DNA of 64,000 nucleotides from Pantoea sp. Ap-967. Its GTDB lineage: Bacteria > Pseudomonadota > Gammaproteobacteria > Pseudomonadales > Pseudomonadaceae. Position 1 is the first letter of the stretch. Every line of letters starts with the position of its first letter. The position numbers and the translations under genes were made by a program. Of the stretch, positions 45,807 to 54,900 are shown in pieces. Under the pieces are notes generated by a model. It searched no databases. It saw only the letters and a list, made by a program, of their open reading frames with translations, and was not told where the DNA came from. The DNA lies in the NCBI RefSeq assembly GCF_011752565.1, contig NZ_VWXK01000008.1:167307-231306 (forward strand), read 5' to 3'.

Positions 45807-47153
45807 TTAGAAAGTGCTTTGGATCTTCAGGCCGCCGACCAGGGCGTCGTCGACCTGCGACACCCCGCCCGGATGGCGGATGTACTGCAGGTTCGGGCGC
45901 ACCGTGAGCCAGTCGGCCAGGTGAATGCCGTAATAAAGTTCGGCGCTGTACTCGGTGTCTTGCACCGGCAGGTAGCCCGGGTTGTCGTAGTCGTCCAGGC
46001 CGGCCGCCTGGTTGGCCAGGCGGGCGTTCTTGCGGTAGGCGGGGTTGGCGTGCACGCGGGCGACGGCAAAGCCGATGTCGTCCCTGGCGCGGGCATCGAA
46101 GGGGCCTTTATACACCAGCCCTGCCTGTAGGTAGTTGTCGATGACATTGGTCTTCTTGTCATGCACCGTGGCGTTGGCGAAAAGGCTCAGGCCGCGGGAC
46201 TGGTCGGAGGCCTGCGAGGTCACCTGCTGCTGCGCGCCGAGCCACATGCCGTGCTTGCTCGAACTGCTGCGGTAGGCGGCGCCGCTGATGGCTGCCGGTT
46301 GGCCGTTGCTGTCCTTGAGAACATCCTGTGCCTTGGCATTACTGTAGTAGTAGCCGGCGCGATATTCCCCTTTCAGACCTTGGATGCGCGGGCTCCATAC
46401 CAGTTCGATCGGCATCACCGCACCTTGGGTGCCACTGCCGCTGAGCTTGAAGCCGTTGCCGGACTCAAGGTTGGAGGGGTTCTGCTCGTACACGCCAACC
46501 TGGGCGTACAGTTCGGGGCTGAGGTTGTACTTGGCCCGCAGGGCCCACTGGCTGACCGGCCAGTTGTACCAGATGCCACCCACCCAGTTGCCCACCTGGG
46601 AGCCGCAGAAGGCCAGGTTCTGGAAGTCGCAGGGGAAGCTGTTGAAGTCCTCGCCTTCGCCGAAGCGGCCGAATTTCACATCCAGGGCGCCGTCGAAGTA
46701 TGTCTGCTTGATCCACAGCTGGGTCAGCCGCCAGGTTTCGCCACGGCCCCAGACTTCCTGGGCAGAGGTGAAACCGCCGACGCGCGGGTCGTTGATGCGG
46801 TCGTTGCTGATGTTGTCGCCATGGCGCTCGGTGACCGTCAGCTGGAACTCGGTGGCATCCCAACCGAGGATTTTCTGCAGGTCCAGGTGGCTGCCAAAGG
46901 TGAACTGGTCGCTGTAGCGCGCGGTGCGGTCATGGTCGTAGCCGCCGTGCAGGTTGCTGCCCATCTCGCCGGTGTAGCCGAGGGTGAAGTCGTAGCCTTT
47001 TTCCAGCAGGGCAGTGCGGTTGCCGCCCCAGTCGCCGAACATCCAGGGGGAATCCTTGGCGAAGGGTTCGCTGGCACTGGCAGTGTTCGGCAGGCTGGTG
47101 GCGAGGGCGATCAACGCCAGGCCGGTGTAGCGGGTTTTGGGCAGTTGGAACAT
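45807..47153 (-). CDS. oprB: OprB-family carbohydrate-selective porin
   Basis: A 448-residue outer-membrane porin. A signal peptide ends near NTASASEPF (about 28). The mature protein has OprB hallmarks: FAKDSPWMFGDWGGNRTALLEKGYDFTLGYTGE near the N terminus and QDTEYSAELYYGIHLADWLTVRPNLQYI near the C terminus, ending in a strand with terminal Phe. It admits glucose to the periplasm for Gcd. A 14-bp palindrome covers the region just before the ATG. Confidence 0.92.
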   Translation of the reverse strand: MFQLPKTRYTGLALIALATSLPNTASASEPFAKDSPWMFGDWGGNRTALLEKGYDFTLGYTGEMGSNLHGGYDHDRTARYSDQFTFGSHLDLQKILGWDATEFQLTVTERHGDNISNDRINDPRVGGFTSAQEVWGRGETWRLTQLWIKQTYFDGALDVKFGRFGEGEDFNSFPCDFQNLAFCGSQVGNWVGGIWYNWPVSQWALRAKYNLSPELYAQVGVYEQNPSNLESGNGFKLSGSGTQGAVMPIELVWSPRIQGLKGEYRAGYYYSNAKAQDVLKDSNGQPAAISGAAYRSSSSKHGMWLGAQQQVTSQASDQSRGLSLFANATVHDKKTNVIDNYLQAGLVYKGPFDARARDDIGFAVARVHANPAYRKNARLANQAAGLDDYDNPGYLPVQDTEYSAELYYGIHLADWLTVRPNLQYIRHPGGVSQVDDALVGGLKIQSTF

Positions 47154-47154
47154 G

Positions 47155-47168
47155 AGATAGCGCTATCT
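47155..47168. promoter_or_regulatory. 14-bp perfect palindrome at the oprB translation start
   Basis: AGATAGCGCTATCT ends one base before the oprB ATG (minus strand) and occupies the place where the ribosome site should be. It could be an operator or an RNA hairpin that limits translation. Confidence 0.5.
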
Positions 47169-47345
47169 TCTGATTATTGAGCAAATGCCTAGCGCACCGA
47201 GCCGATGACGCCTCGGTGGAAATGGCAAAAGGGAATGCTGGGTGAAGCGATTCAGCTTGCGGCGGGGAGGATATAGCGGAAGTTGAAATAAAAAAAGACA
47301 AATTGTCGCAGGGGATTGTTGCAGGTTTGGCAACAGTGTTTGCCA

Positions 47346-47430
47346 CTTCGCGGGCAAGCCCGCTCCCACAGGGTACTGCACAGGTTCAATGGCAGTGCAG
47401 TACCTGTAGGAGCGGGCATGCCCGCGAAGG
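47346..47430. repeat. REP pair between oprB and the TonB receptor
   Basis: CTTCGCGGGCAAGCCCGCTCC and GGAGCGGGCATGCCCGCGAAG are in inverted orientation. The spacer itself has an inner stem GGTACTGCA / TGCAGTACC. Confidence 0.92.
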
Positions 47431-47442
47431 ATCAAAAACCCA

Positions 47443-49446
47443 TCAGAAGGTTGTACGCAGCCCTACTTCAACGCTACGCCCTGGCGCCGGGGCGATGTCG
47501 CGCAGGATCGAGCTGGCATAGCGCACGGTCTGGTCGGTCAGGTTCTCCCCGCGCACGAACGCCAGCCACTGGCTCTGGCCGATGTCGAAGCGGTAGCCGA
47601 CACTGGCCCCCAGGGTGGTGTAGCCATCGGTGCTGGTTTCGTTTTCAGGCTTGCGGTGCTGCGCCGCGGCATGTTCCACCTCGACCCGCGCCTGCCAGCG
47701 GTCCAGTTCCCAGACCAAGGCGCTGTTCAGGCGCAATGGCGCGATGCGAGGCAGCGGCTCACCGCTGTCGAGGTTCTTGGCCCGGGTGTAGTCGCCCGAA
47801 AGCTCCAGGGCAAAGCTGCCGTAGCGGTTCTCCACCAGCTTCCAGCGGTCCTGCGCCTCGATGCCGTAGAAGCGTGCACGCACGCCCTCGTAGCGGTATT
47901 CGGGGATGTCGCCGTCCTCGCCTTCGCGCAGGTTGCCCGTGCCGATCAGGCCGATGTAGTTGTTGAAGTGGCTGTAGAACACCCCCACGCTGCCCTTGTG
48001 GGTGCCATTGTCGAAGCGCAGGGCCAGGTCACTGGAAATGGCCTTTTCCTTGTTCAGGCTGGCATCACCCAGCTCGAAGGCGCCGGTGGCCACGTGGGCA
48101 CCGTTGGCATACAGTTCATAGAAGGTGGGGGCCCGCTCGGTGTAGCCCAGGTTGGCGGCCAGCGACCAGATCGGGTCAAGTTGATACACCGCTCCCGACG
48201 ACAGGCTGAACGCGTTGAAACTGCTGGCGCTGTCGGCGTCGACGAAGTTCTCGTTGCCCTTGGCGTCGGGGTCGACACGGGTGTGTTCGATGCGCGCGCC
48301 CAGGCTCAGGTTCAGGCGCTCGGTGGCTTGCCACTGTTCAAGCATGAACAGCGCCAGGCTGTCGGTGTCGGTTTGCGGCACGAAGGCTTCTTCGCCCAGG
48401 GCCGAGAATTCGTTGCGGCTGACCTGCGCACCGATCACCCCCTCCAGCGGGCCCAGCGGCTGGTGGCGGGCTTCGATACGGGCCTCGTAGCCTTTGTTCT
48501 TGAACGTGGTGCCGACTTCGCCGTCCTCGATTTCGCGGTGCTCGTAGTCGGTGTAGCCGGCGTCGAGTTTCACCGAGCTGAACGGGCCGTCCAGGTCACG
48601 GATTTCCGAGGCGAAGGCGTAGTGGTCCTGTTTCATGTCCAGGCGCACGCCGGACTCGGCCACCGAGCCGTAGTTGCTGTCGTAGCGGCTGTACGACAGG
48701 CCGGCATAGCCATGCTCCCAGTTGTAGGAACCGCCGATTGCGCCCCCGTCCTGGCGGCCGTCGCTGTTTTCCAGGCGATGGCGGCTGCCCGGCTCGTCGG
48801 CATCGCGCACCTTGCTGCTGCGGGCGTAGCCGGGGATGCGCAGGTCGTTGAACTGGCGGCTGTTGGCGTCCAGGTGCAAGGCGAAGGTGCCGTCGCCGGC
48901 TTCGAGCTTGCCGGCGCTGCTGCGGGTGGTGTCGGCGCCGCCGTAGCGCAGTTCACCTGCGCCGTGGATGCCGTCGATGGGCGAGTCGGGGATGCGGTTG
49001 TCGAAGGTGTTGATCACGCCGCCGATGGCATTGCCGCCATACAGCAACGCGGCCGGGCCACGCACGATCTCGACCCGGTCGACGTTGACCGGGTCCAGCG
49101 GTACGGCATGGTCGTAGGACAGCGACGAGGCATCCAGGGCGCCGACGCCGTTGCGCAGGATGCGGATACGGTCGCCATCCAGGCCACGGATCACCGGGCG
49201 GCTGGCGCCGGGGCCGAACCAGGTGGAACTGATGCCGGGCTGCTTGTTCAGGGTTTCACCCAGGCTGCCGTGCTGCTGTTGCAGCAGGTCGTCACCTTCT
49301 AGCACGGTGCTGGGCGCGGCCAGCTGGCGATTGCCCAGCGGGTTGGCGGTAATGACCTGGGGGTCGAGTTCCACCGCCTGGCTGGGCGAGGAGGCCAGCC
49401 ACAGGGCGATGGCGAGGGGGGAGAGGCGAAGCGGAATGTGCAACAT
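47443..49446 (-). CDS. TonB-dependent outer-membrane receptor, ZnuD-like
   Basis: A 667-residue receptor. The signal peptide (MLHIPLRLSPLAIALWLASS...) ends near SQAVELDP. The plug domain shows GISSTWFGPGASRPVIRGLDG and VEIVRGPAALLYGGNAIGG; the 22-strand barrel ends VEVGLRTTF. His- and acid-rich loops and overall pattern resemble the ZnuD family for zinc uptake, and a Zur-box-like palindrome precedes the gene, so zinc is the likely cargo. The start at 49446 gives the signal peptide; upstream codons in frame cross the operator. Confidence 0.85.
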   Translation of the reverse strand: MLHIPLRLSPLAIALWLASSPSQAVELDPQVITANPLGNRQLAAPSTVLEGDDLLQQQHGSLGETLNKQPGISSTWFGPGASRPVIRGLDGDRIRILRNGVGALDASSLSYDHAVPLDPVNVDRVEIVRGPAALLYGGNAIGGVINTFDNRIPDSPIDGIHGAGELRYGGADTTRSSAGKLEAGDGTFALHLDANSRQFNDLRIPGYARSSKVRDADEPGSRHRLENSDGRQDGGAIGGSYNWEHGYAGLSYSRYDSNYGSVAESGVRLDMKQDHYAFASEIRDLDGPFSSVKLDAGYTDYEHREIEDGEVGTTFKNKGYEARIEARHQPLGPLEGVIGAQVSRNEFSALGEEAFVPQTDTDSLALFMLEQWQATERLNLSLGARIEHTRVDPDAKGNENFVDADSASSFNAFSLSSGAVYQLDPIWSLAANLGYTERAPTFYELYANGAHVATGAFELGDASLNKEKAISSDLALRFDNGTHKGSVGVFYSHFNNYIGLIGTGNLREGEDGDIPEYRYEGVRARFYGIEAQDRWKLVENRYGSFALELSGDYTRAKNLDSGEPLPRIAPLRLNSALVWELDRWQARVEVEHAAAQHRKPENETSTDGYTTLGASVGYRFDIGQSQWLAFVRGENLTDQTVRYASSILRDIAPAPGRSVEVGLRTTF

Positions 49447-49481
49447 GGGGATGAGGCGTTCCTTGGCAGATGCTTTTATGT

Positions 49482-49496
49482 TGTTACTGTATAACA
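49482..49496 (-). promoter_or_regulatory. Zur-box-like operator upstream of the TonB receptor
   Basis: TGTTACTGTATAACA closely fits the gamma-proteobacterial Zur core TGTTATAnTATAACA (13 of 15). It lies 36 bases before the receptor start in a locally AT-rich spot, where bound Zur with zinc would block transcription. Confidence 0.65.
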
Positions 49497-49611
49497 TCAC
49501 TATTTCATCACAGAGGTTTTGCGCCTGGCCAGTGCTTTTTCCGAAGGTTTCACCCATCCCACCTGCCACTACACTCGTGTAAGGTGCGCATCTTTCCTAC
49601 GGAGCACTGGC

Positions 49612-49833
49612 ATGAGCACGGCCCAACACAACGCGCTGCACGGCAAAACCCTCGAACAGATCCTTACCGAGTTGGTGGCGCACTACCAATGGCAGGGCCT
49701 GGCCGAGCGCGTGGACGTGCGCTGCTTCAAGAGCAACCCGAGCATCAAGTCGAGCCTGACCTTCCTGCGCAAAACGCCCTGGGCGCGGGAAAAGGTCGAG
49801 CAGCTGTACGTGAAGCTGCAGCGCCAGGCCTGA
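49612..49833 (+). CDS. VF530 family (DUF2132) putative DNA-binding protein
   Basis: A 73-residue soluble protein of the VF530 family. The hallmark is [19 protein letters not shown] followed by [28 protein letters not shown], which almost fills the protein. A structure is known for the family with a DNA-binding-like fold, but no function is established. GGAG precedes the ATG. The next gene begins 1 base after its stop, so they are co-transcribed. Confidence 0.87.
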   Translation: MSTAQHNALHGKTLEQILTELVAHYQWQGLAERVDVRCFKSNPSIKSSLTFLRKTPWAREKVEQLYVKLQRQA

Positions 49834-49834
49834 G

Positions 49835-50470
49835 ATGGCCCAGCGTCCTTGGCTGAGCGCAATGGCGCTGCTGGGCTGGTTCGCCCTGGCGGTGCAGGTT
49901 TACCTGGTGCTGCTGGCGCGCTGGCAGGAGCAGGCCAGCCTGATCGGTGGGCTGGTGAATGTGTTCAGCTATTTCACCGTGCTGACCAATACCCTGGTGG
50001 CAACGGTGCTCAGCTATGGCGCATTTGGCCGCGAGTCCGGCGCTCGGCGTTTCTTCCTGTCGCCGTCGGTGAGTTCGGCGGTGGCCGCCAGCATCGTGCT
50101 GGTGGCGCTGGCCTACAGTGTGCTGCTGCGCCACCTGTGGCAGCCGCAAGGCTGGCAGTGGCTGGCCGATGAACTGCTGCACGACGTGATGCCGGCGTTG
50201 TTCGTGCTGTACTGGTGGTTCGAGGTGCCCAAGGGCAGCCTGCGCGTGTGGCACCTGGCGGTGTGGGCGCTGTACCCGCTGGTGTATTTCGCCTATGCGC
50301 TGTGGCGGGGGAATGAGATCGGGTTGTATGCCTACCCGTTCATCGATGTGGCGCGCCTTGGGTATGGGCAGGTGATGCTCAATGCCCTGGGGGTGTTGGC
50401 GGGGTTCTGGGGGATCGGGCTGGTGCTGCTGGGGTTGGATCGGTGGCGGGGGCGTTGGAGGTTGGGGTGA
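49835..50470 (+). CDS. Pr6Pr family six-helix membrane protein
   Basis: A 211-residue inner-membrane protein with six hydrophobic helices. FSYFTVLTNTLVATVLSY in helix 2 and VMPALFVLYWWFEVPKGSLR and YPLVYFAYALWRGNEIGLYAYPFIDV further on are typical of the Pr6Pr family, which is related to the eukaryotic FAR-17a/AIG1 proteins. Its function is unknown. It is translated directly after the VF530 gene and followed by a REP pair that separates it from the convergent SIP gene. Confidence 0.85.
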   Translation: MAQRPWLSAMALLGWFALAVQVYLVLLARWQEQASLIGGLVNVFSYFTVLTNTLVATVLSYGAFGRESGARRFFLSPSVSSAVAASIVLVALAYSVLLRHLWQPQGWQWLADELLHDVMPALFVLYWWFEVPKGSLRVWHLAVWALYPLVYFAYALWRGNEIGLYAYPFIDVARLGYGQVMLNALGVLAGFWGIGLVLLGLDRWRGRWRLG

Positions 50471-50560
50471 CCTGGGCCGGCCTCTTCGCGGGGCAAGCCC
50501 GCTCCTACAAGCGCATTCCTTTGTAGGAGCGGGCTTGCCCCGCGAAAGGGCCGGCCCAGG
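50471..50560. repeat. REP pair with extended arms
   Basis: CCTGGGCCGGCCTCTTCGCG and, inverted, CGCGAAAGGGCCGGCCCAGG frame two REP cores with a short A/T spacer. It lies between the convergent Pr6Pr and SIP genes and can terminate both. Confidence 0.93.
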
Positions 50561-50570
50561 AAAGCGCCGA

Positions 50571-51329
50571 TCACTCGTCGTCGGCAGTTCCATCGGCGCG
50601 CCAATAGGCCGCCGCTTTCAACGCATCCTCCGCCACGCCCTTGTCCAGCAACAGCGCCTTGGCCTGGCGGGTCAGCGACTTCTCCAGCGCTACCCAGCTG
50701 TACAGCTTGCCCGATGGCAATGCCAACCCTTGCAGCAACGCCAGCAGGTCTTCATCGCGCTTGACCCAGCGCACTTCCACTTCGGCCTTGCTCGGCAGTG
50801 GCTGGCGCTCCTGTTCATCTTCGATCTGGATCACTGCCAGCACCCGCCGCCCGGCTGGCAGTTCCTCAAGGCGCCGGCCAATGGCCGGAATGGCCGTTTC
50901 ATCACCCACCAGCAGGTAGCTGTCGAAGATATCCGGCACCACCAGCGACGCCCGCGGCCCGGCGATGTTCAGGGTCTGCCCCGGCGCCGCCTGGGCGGCC
51001 CAGGTGGAGGCAGGGCCGTCGCCGTGCAGCACGAAGTCGATGTCCAGTTCGTTGTTCACCAGGTCGATGCGCCGTGGCGTGTACTCGCGCATGGTCGGCC
51101 GGGCGCCGCCGTCGCGGCCCAGGTTGCGGGCGTCGATGGCCTGCTGCTGTTCGGCGGTTTCGGCGAACAGCAACTTGACGTGGTCGTCGCTGCCCACGCT
51201 GGTGAAACCCTGCAGTTCCTCACCGCCAAGGGTGATGCGGCGCATGCGTGGGGTCAGGTCGGTCACCCGCAGCACGTGCAGGCGACGTTGGCGGATTTCG
51301 TGGTTGACGCGGTGGATGGTGTCACTCAT
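50571..51329 (-). CDS. Siderophore-interacting protein, ferric-siderophore reductase (YqjH-like)
   Basis: A 252-residue cytoplasmic flavoprotein. The N-terminal FAD-binding domain (about 15-125) has the flavin motif REYTPRR and MRRITLGGEEL; the C-terminal SIP domain (about 130-250) has DSYLLVGDETAIPAIGRRLE and AAYWRADG. It should reduce ferric siderophores to release iron, using NAD(P)H. The start at 51329 follows GGGAGAATCCCC. It overlaps the PadR gene by 8 bases; the same regulator/reductase pair exists in E. coli as yqjI-yqjH. Confidence 0.92.
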   Translation of the reverse strand: MSDTIHRVNHEIRQRRLHVLRVTDLTPRMRRITLGGEELQGFTSVGSDDHVKLLFAETAEQQQAIDARNLGRDGGARPTMREYTPRRIDLVNNELDIDFVLHGDGPASTWAAQAAPGQTLNIAGPRASLVVPDIFDSYLLVGDETAIPAIGRRLEELPAGRRVLAVIQIEDEQERQPLPSKAEVEVRWVKRDEDLLALLQGLALPSGKLYSWVALEKSLTRQAKALLLDKGVAEDALKAAAYWRADGTADDE

Positions 51330-51867
51330 GGGGATTCTCCCTGACTGGATCGGCCGGCCCGCAGGCGATGGCCTTGGCAGTGTCGTTGAGCAGGTTGCGT
51401 ACCCGTTCGATTTCTTCCGGTGTCCAGCGCCCGCTGTGCATGTGCAGGGCGTGGCGCAGGTTACCGACGGCTTCGTGGATTTCAGGTGGGCGGTCATGGC
51501 CGCGCAGGGCGCGCTTGCTCACTTCGATGCGCATGCGCACACCGTCGAGGGCGACCGCCTGGTCGTCCAGCGCCTTGCGGCCGGCGGCGGTGATGGCGTA
51601 CAGGCGCTTGCTGCCGTGAACCTGCCCGGCGATCAGCTCGGCTTCCTCAAGGAAGTTGAGGGTGGGGTAGATCACGCCCGGGCTTGGGCTGTAACTGCCG
51701 TCGAACAAGCCTTCGATCTGGCGGATCAGGTCGTAGCCGTGGCCCGGTTGCTCGGCCAGCATCGACAGCATCAGCAGCTTCAGGTCGCCCGGGGCGAAAA
51801 CCCGTGGGCCGCGCTCGCCACGGGCGGGGCGACGGTCGAAGGGGTCATGGTGGGAATGGTCGCGCAT
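51322..51867 (-). CDS. PadR-family regulator, YqjI-like
   Basis: A 181-residue transcriptional regulator. The PadR winged helix (about 26-110) shows LKLLMLSMLAEQPGHGYDLI and SPSPGVIYPTLNFLEEAELI. A short His/Asp-rich N terminus (MRDHSHHDPFD) may bind metal, as in the nickel/iron-responsive E. coli YqjI. The C-terminal helices form the dimer. It is the first gene of the operon with the SIP reductase and lies just downstream of a perfect inverted repeat that it probably binds. Confidence 0.9.
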   Translation of the reverse strand: MRDHSHHDPFDRRPARGERGPRVFAPGDLKLLMLSMLAEQPGHGYDLIRQIEGLFDGSYSPSPGVIYPTLNFLEEAELIAGQVHGSKRLYAITAAGRKALDDQAVALDGVRMRIEVSKRALRGHDRPPEIHEAVGNLRHALHMHSGRWTPEEIERVRNLLNDTAKAIACGPADPVRENPHE

Positions 51868-51880
51868 CAGCAGGCTCCCT

Positions 51881-51926
51881 GTGTTTAGATATATCGCAAG
51901 ATATTACTCAAGATATATCTAAACAC
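51881..51926. promoter_or_regulatory. Perfect 15-bp inverted repeat, probable PadR operator
   Basis: GTGTTTAGATATATC at 51881-51895 and its exact complement GATATATCTAAACAC at 51912-51926 are separated by 16 bases. A nested ATATC-GCAA-GATAT lies at the left. The element ends 13 bases from the padR start and must overlap the promoter, so autoregulation is likely. Confidence 0.75.
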
Positions 51927-51953
51927 AAGCCTCTAAATGCCGATGATTATCAT

Positions 51954-54900
51954 CTACGTTTTAGATGAGTCGCTTCCGGCCCCGGGCCCAGGTGCAGGCA
52001 TGGCCACTTCCGGCGGCTTGCACTCGTTCGGGTTGCCCGGCTGCAGGTACGGCATCAGGATCGGCGCCATGCCCTTGAGCACCTGCACCGGCAGCGCCGA
52101 GGTGAACTTGAAGGCCTCGGCCGAGCGCCCGGGCACGAACGCGGTCAGGGTGCCGAAATGGTTCTCGCCAAGGAAGAACACGAAGGTGGCCGTGCGGTTC
52201 AGCGAGCGCGAGCCGATCAACCGGCCGCCCGCGCCAAAGCTTTCGATGCGGTTGTCGCCGGTCCCGGTCTTGCCGCCCATCACCAGGGGCGTGCCGTCGT
52301 TGAGCTTGAAGCTGCCGGAAATGCGCCGCGCGGTGCCGGCATCGACCACCTGCGACATGGCCCCCTTGAGCGCCCGCGCCACTTCCACTGGCAAGATCCG
52401 CACGCCCCGGTCCGGGTCGCTGACCAGCTTGGTTTCGTAGGGCGTGTTGGCGGCAAAGTGCAGGGTGTCGATCCGCAGGGTAGGCAGGCGCACGCCATCG
52501 TTCTGGATGATGCCCACCAGCTCCGACAATGCGGCCGGGCGGTCGCCGGAACTGCCGATGGCCGTGGCCAGCGACGGCACCAGGTGGTCGAACGGGTAGC
52601 CCACGCGCTTCCAGCGCTGGTGAATGTCCAGAAACGCCTCGATCTCGACCATGGTGCGAATGCGGCTGTCACGCGCGCCCTGGTAGCGGCTCTTGAACAG
52701 CCAGCCATACACCTCCTGGCGTTCGAAGCGGCTGGCGTTGACCATTTCGGTCAAGGTCGAAGACGGGTTCCTCAGCAGGTAGCCGAGCAGCCACAGGTCC
52801 AGCGGGTGAACCTTGGCGATATAGCCCTGGTCGGGCAGGTCGTATTTACCGGGGCCGTAGGCCTCGTACATTTCCGCCAGCTTGCCATCGGTGAGTTTGC
52901 CCACGGCCAGCTTGTCATCCTTGCTGTGGGCGCGCACGAAGGCGTTGAAGGTTTCCTGCCCGGCTTCCGGGAACAGGTAGCGGTGCACCGCGGCCAGGCG
53001 TTGCGGGGTGGCGCGCATGCTGTCGAGGAAGGTATCCAGGCGCTGCTGCGAGGTTTTGCGCTGGTATTTCTTCCAGAAACGCATCAGGTAGCTGGTGCCT
53101 TCCTTGTCGGCGAAGCGCGCCAGGTACTCCTGGCGGCGCGGGTCGTTGTCGTCCTTGAGCAGCGGTACCCGGTTGAACGGCTGCTGGTAGGTGAAGTACC
53201 GCACCAGGTCACGCATCAGGCGAATGAACGGCAGGTTGATCGACTCGCGCAGGGCGTCCTTGAGGGTGGGGTTGCGGTTGTTGTCTTCCTTGCGGAAGTT
53301 GTTGAACACGTGCATGCCGCCGCCGGTGAAGAAGGCCTCGCCGGTATTGGCCGAATACTTGCGCTCCAAGGCGGCGTCGAGCATGGCGTCGAGGCTCTGG
53401 TTCTTGCTGTTCTGCTCCAGCCATTCCAGCGACCACTGGGTGATGCGGTCGAGCTCGGCGACATCGACCTTCTTCAGTTCGGCAGCAGGCTTGCCGGCAT
53501 ACTTGTCGTGCAGTTCGGCGATGATTTCCAGGTAGGTGGTCAGCACCCGCAGCTTGGCCGTCGAGCCCAACTCCAGCTTGCTGCCTTCGTTGATATCGAA
53601 GGGCTGGTTGGTGCTGTCGGTCTGCACCCGCACCCGCGAGCCATCGGCGGTGCGTTCGAACAGGGTAAAGCTGTAGCTGACCTGGTCGGTGGTCTTGGCG
53701 GTGAGCAGGCGCTCGCCGATCAGGCCGATCTTCGCCGCGAATTCCGGGTCGGCGAGGTTTTTCAGGTACTGGCTCACCTGCACCTGCAGGTCGGCCTGCA
53801 AGGTGCTGGTGGCCGAAACGTCCAGGCGGTCCAGGTCGTACAGCGGGCGGTTGAGCATCGCCGCCAGGCGGTTGCGCGCCAGGCTGATGCCCTTGTTGGT
53901 GATGATCGGCACGATGGTCGGCTGCGCCACCCAGTCGCGGTACACCGCTTTGCTGGCCAGCGCCGCGTCGGCCAGCGGCTGGTCGATGACCTTGTTCGCG
54001 GCCAGCACGCGGATGTGCGAGTCGGTGAGTTCGGCCAGCTCGACCCGGCCCTTGGACAGGTAATGCGATGGCCGCCGCTGGGCGATCATCAGCGACAGTA
54101 CCTGGCGCAGGGCCAGGCCCCGCGCGGCCATGCTGTCGGGGTCGGTGGTGGTGGCCGTCAAGGCCTGGTTGACCTGGTCGAAATCAGCGCCGTACCACAC
54201 CCGCAGGCCTTCGGCCATGCCATGCACCTCACCATGCCCAGGCACGGCCGAGAGCGGCACGCTGTTGAGGTAGTCACGCACGATCCGCTCACGCGCCTCG
54301 GTGGTGTCCGGGCCGCCCTGGTAGGCGCGCACGCTGGCCGAAATCATCTGGCGGATCTTCTCGGCGCCAGACACGGTCAGCCCGTCAGGCGAGTGGCGGT
54401 ACTTTTCCAGCTGGGTGGCCAAGGTACTGCCGCCAGCGGATTGGCCGGGCAGGGCCAGGTACTTGGCCACCTGGCTGTAGGCGGCCTTGGCGAAACGCGG
54501 CCAGTCCACGGCCGGGTTGTTCTTCGGGTCCTGGGTGTCGAGCAGGTCGCGGTTCTCGATGAACAGCAGGCTGTTGACCATCACCGGTGGGATCGAGGCG
54601 AAATCGGGGTACAGGTGTTGCGGGTAGTTGTATTGATACAGCGCATCGCCCCGGCAATCGGTGATCGACAGGCCCGCCTGGATCTTCTCGATATAGGGCA
54701 CGAACAGGCCATGTTCGGCGTAACTCATCAGTGCCGGGGAAAACTGCACTTGCTGGCTGATGAGGTAGTCGCGCTTGAGCAGGCGCGGCAGGAATTCGCC
54801 CAGGGCGCTGTAGCCCAGGCGCTTGTCGAACGGGCCGTCGCCCGGGTAGACGATGGCGTCGCTGGGGCCGGCGTTCAGCGAGTAGGTGAGGGTGGTGGCC

